A stretch of DNA of 37,592 bases from Oscillospiraceae bacterium (GTDB lineage Bacteria; Bacillota; Clostridia; Oscillospirales; Oscillospiraceae). This document shows, in pieces, positions 33,601 to 37,592 of the stretch (position 1 is the stretch's first letter; each line of letters starts with the position of its first letter). The translations under genes were made by a program, and so were the position numbers. The stretch covers positions 1-37,592 of the forward strand of contig JAFYNQ010000060.1 of the NCBI GenBank assembly GCA_017548065.1, read 5' to 3'. Under the pieces are notes generated by a model. The model saw only the letters and a list, made by a program, of their open reading frames with translations. It did no database searches and was not told where the DNA came from.

Positions 33601-34187
33601 AAGCGGCAGAAAACACCGCCAGGAAGGAATTTGCCCATGAACTGCGCGTGCCTTCCTTTGTGAAAGCCCAGCATACGGCAGTGGCTTACGGCACAGCCCT
33701 TCACCTGGCGTTGCAGCATATTACTTACGCAGCCTGCGATACTCCGGAGGGCGTGGATGCGGAGCTGAAACGGCTGGTGCAGGAGAATTACCTCACAGAG
33801 GAAATGTATCAGAAGATCAACAAAAAGGCGGTTTTCAATTTCTTTGCTTCTCCGTTGGGAGTGCGGCTGCGAAATGCTTCCTGCGTACTGCGTGAATTTA
33901 AGTTCTCTGTGCTTACAGAGGCAGAGGAATACTATGACAATGTCCCCGGTGAAAAGCTGCTTCTGCAGGGTGTTGTGGACTGTGCCATTGTGGAAGATGA
34001 TGGCATTATAGTCCTTGACTTCAAGACGGACAGAATCTGGGACGGCAACATAGAGACGGTAGCCGACCGTTATGTGGGGCAGGTAAAGGCTTATGCCAAT
34101 GCCCTTTCCCGTATCTATGAAAAGCCGGTCAAAGAGGCTTACCTCTATTTCTTCTCTGCGGAAGAATTGTATACAGTTGCCCTATAA
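30669..34187 (+). CDS. addA: AddA, helicase-nuclease subunit of AddAB
   Basis: 1172 residues, a normal AddA length. UvrD-family helicase motifs: SAAAGSGKTKVL (Walker A, Lys30), TYTKAAAAEL (Ia), MVDEYQDSN (Walker B), GDVKQSIYGFR (III), MSIHKSKGLEFPVVF (V) and VLYVAMTRPKDRLIM (VI). The C-terminal RecB-type nuclease shows GTALHLALQH, LLQGVVDCAIVEDDG and IVLDFKTDR (Asp about 1117, Lys about 1119). It drives translocation and cuts one strand. The start overlaps addB, so subunits are coupled. A strong terminator follows. Confidence 0.97.
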   Translation: MAEELTKQQEQAVTNRGGKLLVSAAAGSGKTKVLVDRLLSYILDPVEPANIDEFLIITYTKAAAAELRVKIASKLSEKIREFPENRHLQQQLQRLYLTKISTVHAFCTELLREYAYRLDISGDFRVAEENEALELQLQVIQQVLDAAYENASEDPDFRTFVDAQGLGRDDRQIPVILMDVFKAARCHLNPEAWLQTCLSVNDVSRYKDVSETEWGKYLIEDLHGYLQLQITTLIKCAELAAQSENMQKPAANLMDIAFQLQRLAQCETWDDTIANMHIDYGRLTFPRKNYDEELAERIKAVRNACKDGLDKKFSRFTDSSEQILKDLAEIAVSARGLIALTEKFMDAYRRLKRSKHVLDFGDLEHIALDLLLGKSRSAPTAIAAEVGSRFREVMVDEYQDSNAVQDAIFDALTGKKQNCFMVGDVKQSIYGFRLADPDIFLKKYREYLPAENAPDGEGRKVLLSKNFRSATAVIEAVNHVFEGCMSETVGGLHYGKDEALEEGLVHTQIQEPETELHMVEIRENAYYEEADYTAAQILRLLDGTHMIRDKKELRPIRPEDIVILLRSPGSVGSYFANALERCGIRCSFGGGVNILLTEEVQTLRAILQAMDNPLQDIPLVAALTSRVFAFTADDLARIRGGNKKGSVYDALLQDTDPKTLAFLGVFESLRKEARMSDLSRLIRSVFAQTKIDCIFGAMPDGYLRMENLQTFCRLASGFDTGDAKNLSRFLKYLEALDVKGVAGAVDGAVAGAVTIMSIHKSKGLEFPVVFLCALSREFNKESLRAQILCDRQLGLGLSCVDAVNRVRYPSLAKRAIAAKMNADNLSEEMRVLYVAMTRPKDRLIMTYASENPEKLLGDMVRRMDVSDPELMTGEVNCPGKWVLYSALRRTEAGAFFKLGGYPRDTGSYGLPWKIVVGEAPELTAAEAEEEQLPRNTLSQEAIGRLKQALSFQYAHGSATRIPSKQTATQLKGRQKDMEAAENTARKEFAHELRVPSFVKAQHTAVAYGTALHLALQHITYAACDTPEGVDAELKRLVQENYLTEEMYQKINKKAVFNFFASPLGVRLRNASCVLREFKFSVLTEAEEYYDNVPGEKLLLQGVVDCAIVEDDGIIVLDFKTDRIWDGNIETVADRYVGQVKAYANALSRIYEKPVKEAYLYFFSAEELYTVAL

Positions 34188-34192
34188 ACAAT

Positions 34193-34227
34193 GGCGCTTC
34201 CCCGATTTGGGGAAGCGCCTTTTTTTA
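34193..34227 (+). terminator. Intrinsic terminator of addBA
   Basis: A perfect 11-bp stem GGCGCTTCCCC/GGGGAAGCGCC with loop GATTT, followed by TTTTTTT. Its T-run contains the stop codon of the minus-strand microprotein gene; the minus direction has only ATTGTTT and would terminate less well. Confidence 0.92.
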
Positions 34228-34317
34228 TCGGCAGGTCTTGTCCTGCTGATTTTGCTTGTTCTGCTGATTTTGCTGGTTGGTCTGCTGGTTATTCTGCTTC
34301 TTGTTCTGGTTGTTCAT
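34225..34317 (-). CDS. 30-residue Asn/Gln/Lys-rich microprotein
   Basis: A short gene of 30 codons and a stop: it starts MNNQNKKQNNQQTNQQ and ends NQQDKTCR, with Asn and Gln making up about two thirds of residues and a single Cys next to the C-terminus. GGAGG lies 7 bases before the ATG, an ideal position. Another ATG 5 bases upstream meets a stop after two codons (ATGTTATGA). It follows spoVAE by 57 bases on the same strand. Small Asn/Gln-rich peptides are seen among spore proteins of Clostridia, so a spore-coat or gamma-SASP-like role is possible (inference). No family assignment can be made. Confidence 0.6.
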   Translation of the reverse strand: MNNQNKKQNNQQTNQQNQQNKQNQQDKTCR

Positions 34318-34374
34318 AACATAGCCTCCGTATATTGTAATGCGGCGTACCGCAAAAGTAGCTTGCCCGAATTT

Positions 34375-34731
34375 TTAAGATTTATCCTTCGGTTTAAAGA
34401 TAAGACCTGCCAGTAGTCCGAAAAATACCGCAGCGGTAATGCCACCGGCTGTGGCCTTTAATCCGCCGGTGAGGATGCCGAGGAAACCGTCCTTGTCAAC
34501 AGCTTCCTTCACACCCTTTGCCAGGGTGTAGCCAAAGCCCGTCAGGGGAACGGTTGCGCCTGCGCCTGCGAAATCTGCAAATGGCGCATAAAGTCCCAGA
34601 CCGCCCAGGATCACACCGGCAACCACATAGCTTACCAGGATCCTGGCAGGCGTCAGCTTTGTTTTATCAATAAGGATCTGTCCTAACAGGCAAAGAAGAC
34701 CGCCAATCAAAAATGCTTTCATATAATCCAT
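34375..34731 (-). CDS. spoVAE: Stage V sporulation protein AE (SpoVAEb type)
   Basis: 118 residues with four hydrophobic spans. MDYMKAFLIGGLLCLLGQIL, DKTKLTPARILVSYVVAGV and GAGATVPLTGFGYTLAKGV are the conserved blocks. SpoVA proteins form the channel that moves dipicolinic acid into the spore and out on germination. Start 34731 overlaps the spoVAD stop as ATGA and has GGAGG 9 bases upstream. The C-terminus ends FKPKDKS. Secure call. Confidence 0.96.
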   Translation of the reverse strand: MDYMKAFLIGGLLCLLGQILIDKTKLTPARILVSYVVAGVILGGLGLYAPFADFAGAGATVPLTGFGYTLAKGVKEAVDKDGFLGILTGGLKATAGGITAAVFFGLLAGLIFKPKDKS

Positions 34732-35750
34732 CAGTTTCTGCCTCCTGAAATGATCACTGCATGGCATACACCGGAAATGGGAAGCCCTTGCTGGGTGGAG
34801 GTAGGGGAGAGCAAAGCGCCGGTGCCGCAGAAAAGTATCTTTTTCAGCTTACCACGGTTTAATTTATCCAAGAGATAACCGCAAAGGGTAATGGCGCTGC
34901 AGCCACACCCGGAGCCGCCGGAGTGAACGTCCTGCTCCGGCAGGTCAAATACCAGCGTTCCACAGTCTGCAAGCTTACCACCCAGGGGGATCCCTTCCCG
35001 TTGCGCCAATGTCAGAAGCATGTCCTTTCCCGTCTGCCCCAGGTCACCGGTGACAATAAGGTCATAATCTTCTGCGGTGGTTCCGAAATCTTCAAAATGC
35101 GCACGGATGGTCGCCAGTGCGGCAGGCGCCATGGCACAGCCCATGTTGTTGGCATCCTTCAGCCCAAAATCGGTGACAGTGCCAACGGTGCAACCTAATA
35201 TTTTTGGACCATGTCCACCACGGCACAGCAGCGCAGTGCCTGAGCCGGTGACTGTCCATTGGGCAGTGGGTGTGCGTTGACCGCCGTAGCCCAGGGGGAA
35301 GCGGTATTGCCGTTCCGAGGAAGCGAAATGGGAGGAGGTGATAGCAGCCACTCGGTCAAAGAAGCCGCCTGCCACGGTCATGGCGCCCAACAGCAGACTT
35401 TCTGCCATGGTGGAGCATGCGCCGTAAAGTCCCAAGTGGGGGATGCCGGTGTTGCGTAGGGTAAAGGAAGACCCGATGCACTGATTCAGCAGGTCTCCCG
35501 AATAAACAAGGGAAATATCATTGAGGGCAATACCTGCTTTCTTTGCCAGAGTCTCCAGTGCCATGCGCTGCATCTTCTTTTCCGCTTGCTCCCAGGTTTT
35601 TTCTCCGAAATAGGTATCGGATGACCGAATGTCAAAATACTCCTTCAGTGGCCCTTCCGATTCTTTTTTGCCGGCAACGCTTGCCCAGTGGGTAATTACC
35701 GGCGGCTGGGAAAGCAGAAAGCTTTGCTTTCCACGGGCTTGTTCTGTCAT
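34731..35750 (-). CDS. spoVAD: Stage V sporulation protein AD
   Basis: 339 residues, normal length. SpoVAD has a thiolase-like fold and binds dipicolinic acid. Recognisable blocks: GKQSFLLSQPPVI, YSGDLLNQCIGSSF, LGLYGACSTMAESLLLGAM (conserved Cys), ITSSHFASSERQYRFPLGYG, SGGSGCGCSAITLCGY and ILFCGTGALLSPTSTQQGLP. It is a peripheral inner-membrane protein of the spore. It heads the unit here, with a sigma-G-like promoter directly upstream and no spoVAC before it. Confidence 0.97.
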   Translation of the reverse strand: MTEQARGKQSFLLSQPPVITHWASVAGKKESEGPLKEYFDIRSSDTYFGEKTWEQAEKKMQRMALETLAKKAGIALNDISLVYSGDLLNQCIGSSFTLRNTGIPHLGLYGACSTMAESLLLGAMTVAGGFFDRVAAITSSHFASSERQYRFPLGYGGQRTPTAQWTVTGSGTALLCRGGHGPKILGCTVGTVTDFGLKDANNMGCAMAPAALATIRAHFEDFGTTAEDYDLIVTGDLGQTGKDMLLTLAQREGIPLGGKLADCGTLVFDLPEQDVHSGGSGCGCSAITLCGYLLDKLNRGKLKKILFCGTGALLSPTSTQQGLPISGVCHAVIISGGRN

Positions 35751-35770
35751 ACCATCACGTCCTTTGTTGA

Positions 35771-35799
35771 CAGTATGCGCAATTATGATAAAAATATAG
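35771..35799 (-). promoter_or_regulatory. Candidate sigma-G promoter of spoVAD-spoVAE
   Basis: On the minus strand CTATA (35799-35795), a 17-base spacer and CATACTG (35777-35771), against the Bacillus sigma-G pattern GYATA and CATACTA. The gap to the ATG is 20 bases. spoVA operons are known to be sigma-G-dependent. Confidence 0.55.
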
Positions 35800-35800
35800 C

Positions 35801-35832
35801 AAAACCCTGCCGGATCTTAAAATCCGACAGGG
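35801..35832 (-). terminator. Terminator after the 94-aa gene
   Basis: Minus-strand stem CCCTGTCGGAT/ATCCGGCAGGG (one G-T pair) followed by TTTTGC. It insulates spoVAD from the upstream gene. Confidence 0.75.
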
Positions 35833-35847
35833 CATTTTCTTATGGAA

Positions 35848-36132
35848 TTATTTACCGGCCAAAGCTCTTTCCAGCCATACGCAGCCGAAATCAAGTGCAG
35901 TGTACAGACCGGGCTTCTCACCCTTCTTCACAACACGGTCACGGCTCTTGACAGAGGGATCGGTGAGCTGCAGCTGCACGGAAACACGGGTAGCAATATC
36001 AGCTTCACCGACTTTCTTGGTCTCTAGAACCTGCAGCATAACGATGTGACTGTCAGCCATAGAGCCATAGTAAATGAGATTGTCCTTCCGCATCAGCGGA
36101 TGACCTTTATACATAAGAATGTTTTCAGCCAT
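35848..36132 (-). CDS. Conserved hypothetical protein, 94 aa
   Basis: No named family recognised. The protein starts MAENILMYKGHPLMRKDN, then IYYGSMADSHIVMLQVL, TKKVGEADIATRVSVQLQLTD, and a C-terminal helix GLYTALDFGCVWLERALAG. It is soluble, with alternating beta strands and no membrane segment. CGGAGG precedes the ATG by 6 bases. It resembles small uncharacterised proteins I associate with Clostridia, but I cannot assign a role. It is flanked by terminators on both sides and has no clear promoter of its own. Confidence 0.75.
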   Translation of the reverse strand: MAENILMYKGHPLMRKDNLIYYGSMADSHIVMLQVLETKKVGEADIATRVSVQLQLTDPSVKSRDRVVKKGEKPGLYTALDFGCVWLERALAGK

Positions 36133-36149
36133 TGTGAACCTCCGAAAAA

Positions 36150-36188
36150 ATAATAATTGGGAGGCTTTCGCGGTGGCAAAAGCCTCCC
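36150..36188 (-). terminator. Terminator of ireB
   Basis: Minus-strand stem GGGAGGCTTT/AAAGCCTCCC with a 10-base loop followed by AATTATTATTTTTT. The same T-rich stretch leads into the ribosome site of the 94-aa gene, so some read-through may express that gene. Confidence 0.82.
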
Positions 36189-36194
36189 GATTGG

Positions 36195-36458
36195 TCAGGA
36201 TTTGTCAGAAAGATAGCACCGAACCAGTTCCTGCAACAGCTCGTCACGATCCAGTTTGCAGATCATGCTACGGGCGCTGTTGTAGTTCGTGATATAGGTG
36301 GGGTCTTCGGTGAGCAGGTAACCGACGATCTGATTGATGGGGTTGTAGCCCTTTTCGTTCAGTGCATCAAATACGCTTCGCAGAACTCTGCGCATATTAT
36401 CCTTGTCATCGTTGGCCACTGTGAATTTGATCGTGCTGTTCATCGTATCTTTCGTCAT
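36195..36458 (-). CDS. ireB: IreB family regulatory phosphoprotein (UPF0297)
   Basis: 87 residues from ATG 36458, with AAGGAGG 9 bases upstream. The family core is clear: VFDALNEKGYNPINQIVGYLL, TEDPTYITNYNSARSMI and LDRDELLQELVRCYL (YNPINQIVGYLL is diagnostic). The N-terminus carries several Thr residues (TKDTMNST), matching the region phosphorylated by the kinase IreK in Enterococcus, where IreB controls cephalosporin tolerance. Usually next to ruvX and yrzB, which are not in this window; it stands alone here. Confidence 0.94.
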   Translation of the reverse strand: MTKDTMNSTIKFTVANDDKDNMRRVLRSVFDALNEKGYNPINQIVGYLLTEDPTYITNYNSARSMICKLDRDELLQELVRCYLSDKS

Positions 36459-36488
36459 GGGGACACCCCTCCTTGGCAATATAGGGAT

Positions 36489-36517
36489 ATTATATCCCAC
36501 TTTTTGCAGAGTGTAAA
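36489..36517 (-). promoter_or_regulatory. Promoter of ireB with palindrome over the -10 box
   Basis: On the minus strand TTTACA (36517-36512), a 17-base spacer and TATAAT (36494-36489). A perfect palindrome GGGATAT-T-ATATCCC at 36484-36498 covers the -10 box. Confidence 0.82.
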
Positions 36518-36551
36518 GACCTTATGGCAAAAATTTTCTAAAAATTAAAGA

Positions 36552-37592
36552 TTAGCGCAGAATGATGCCCAATTTTTCCTGAAGTGCAGCCAAAATCTTG
36601 GTGGTAACACCTTCGGAATCGGTGTCGGTCAGGGTGCGGTCATCTGCACGCAGCTCCAGGGAGAAGGCCATGCTCTTCTTGCCCTCGGGAACACCGGTTC
36701 CTCTGTAAATGTCAAAGAGACGGGTGCTGCGCAGCAGCTTGCCTGCGGCACCGGCAATAACCTCTTCCACCTGTGCGACGGTAACAGCCTCGTCACAGAT
36801 CACAGACAGGTCACGGGTAACAGCAGGATACTTGGGCAGGGGAACGTAGGTGGGTTCGGGCAGCAGATTTGCAAACAGCAGCTCTGTGTTGATCTCTGCG
36901 CAGTAAACCTCTGCGTCCATATCGTAATTTTTAGCTACCAGAGGATGAATCTGGCCGATGTAACCGATGACTTCACCGTCAATGGTCACCTTGGCGCAGC
37001 GTCCGGGGTGGTAGGAGGGATTGCCGGTCTCGGCAGTGTAGGAGACCTTCTTTACGTTCAGACCCTTCAGGATGGTTTCCAGCTCACCCTTCACAGAGAA
37101 GAAGTTTGCGCCGTTGCCATAAGTGCCCAGTACCAGAATCTTGGGCTCCTGGGGAAGCTTCTGTCCCTCAACGGGCAGATAGATCTTTGCCAGTTCGTAA
37201 AGCTTTGCAGCCTTGTTGTGGTAAGCGCTGTTTCGGGACAGAATGTCCAGCATGGAAGGCAGCGCAGTGGTACGCATGATGGAGGTGTCCTCACCCAGGG
37301 GGTTCTGGATCTTCAGGGTGTTACGCAGTGCAGAATCTGCAGGGATGCGCACCATGTCAAAGATAGTGGGGGACACGAAGGAATAGGTGATGATCTCACT
37401 GTAGCCCATAGCACGGCACAGAGTACCTGCCTTGCTCTCAAACTTCATGACGGGGGAGTAGCCGCCCTGGGTAGAGGTCTTGAAAGCAGTGGTGGGGATC
37501 TCGTTATAGCCGTAGGAACGGCCAACCTCTTCGGCAATGTCTGCCATCAGGTTCAGGTCGGGACGCCAGGAGGGAACCAGGATCTGATCGCC
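36552..37592 (-). CDS. pheT: Phenylalanyl-tRNA synthetase beta subunit, C-terminal part (5' end outside window)
   Basis: The frame is open to the right edge and covers about 346 residues. The visible part begins in the B5 domain end (VPSWRPDLNLMADIAEEVGR), then the catalytic-like core with RTTALPSMLDILSRN and NPLGEDTSIMR, and the C-terminal ferredoxin-like anticodon-binding domain (PKYPAVTRDLSVI, FDIYRGTGVPEGKKSMAFSL). PheT forms the alpha2-beta2 enzyme with PheS and binds tRNA-Phe. I saw no hairpin terminator in the 50 bases between its stop and the ireB promoter. Confidence 0.96.
   Translation of the reverse strand, partial: GDQILVPSWRPDLNLMADIAEEVGRSYGYNEIPTTAFKTSTQGGYSPVMKFESKAGTLCRAMGYSEIITYSFVSPTIFDMVRIPADSALRNTLKIQNPLGEDTSIMRTTALPSMLDILSRNSAYHNKAAKLYELAKIYLPVEGQKLPQEPKILVLGTYGNGANFFSVKGELETILKGLNVKKVSYTAETGNPSYHPGRCAKVTIDGEVIGYIGQIHPLVAKNYDMDAEVYCAEINTELLFANLLPEPTYVPLPKYPAVTRDLSVICDEAVTVAQVEEVIAGAAGKLLRSTRLFDIYRGTGVPEGKKSMAFSLELRADDRTLTDTDSEGVTTKILAALQEKLGIILR

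Overview
The window reads as chromosomal DNA from a spore-forming, anaerobic, moderately GC-rich Clostridia (Oscillospirales/Ruminococcaceae-like by protein style). Evidence for this is spoIIR, spoVAD and spoVAE, a cysteine T-box, AddAB rather than RecBCD, a UPF0297/IreB homologue, strong AGGAGG ribosome sites, and surface proteins with Thr/Glu/Pro-rich linkers. Almost every base is assigned to a gene or a short regulatory gap. I saw no rRNA, tRNA, IS element, phage gene or CRISPR array.

Layout. 1-1569: the 3' end of serC and a DUF1015 gene. 1629-4540: a four-gene cassette with its own strong promoter (PqqD-like peptide, S26/SipW-like peptidase, membrane-anchored acidic Gly/Asn/Gln-repeat protein, ABC exporter). 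This is the best candidate for an undescribed export or peptide-maturation system. 4555-6731 (minus): a MOP/SpoVB-like flippase and endonuclease III. 6845-8814: feoA-feoB. 8797-11023 (minus): a tandem OB-fold SSB-like protein, a YugP-type zinc peptidase and a TIGR04255 protein. 11156-13458: PAP2 phosphatase, alpha/beta hydrolase and dut. 13505-14674 (minus): a lipoprotein of DUF3298/RsiV-like appearance.

14763-20871: a promoter and cysteine T-box drive cysS-polA-rimI-tsaD-GNAT, with three successive ATGA stop/start overlaps. 20919-25429: a divergent pair of single-span membrane proteins, one a eukaryotic-like kinase with a long acidic linker and beta-rich ectodomain, the other a zinc-ribbon protein with three BIG2-like domains. 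25486-25692 (minus): a DUF378 membrane protein. 25837-34187: ispE, spoIIR, addB and addA. 34225-35750 (minus): an Asn/Gln-rich 30-residue microprotein, spoVAE and spoVAD, with a sigma-G-like promoter. 35848-36458 (minus): a 94-aa conserved unknown and ireB. 36552-37592 (minus): the 3' part of pheT.

Most transcription units end in recognisable intrinsic terminators, and several convergent pairs share one. All promoter, terminator and function calls were made by eye from sequence motifs. No alignment or database search was run.
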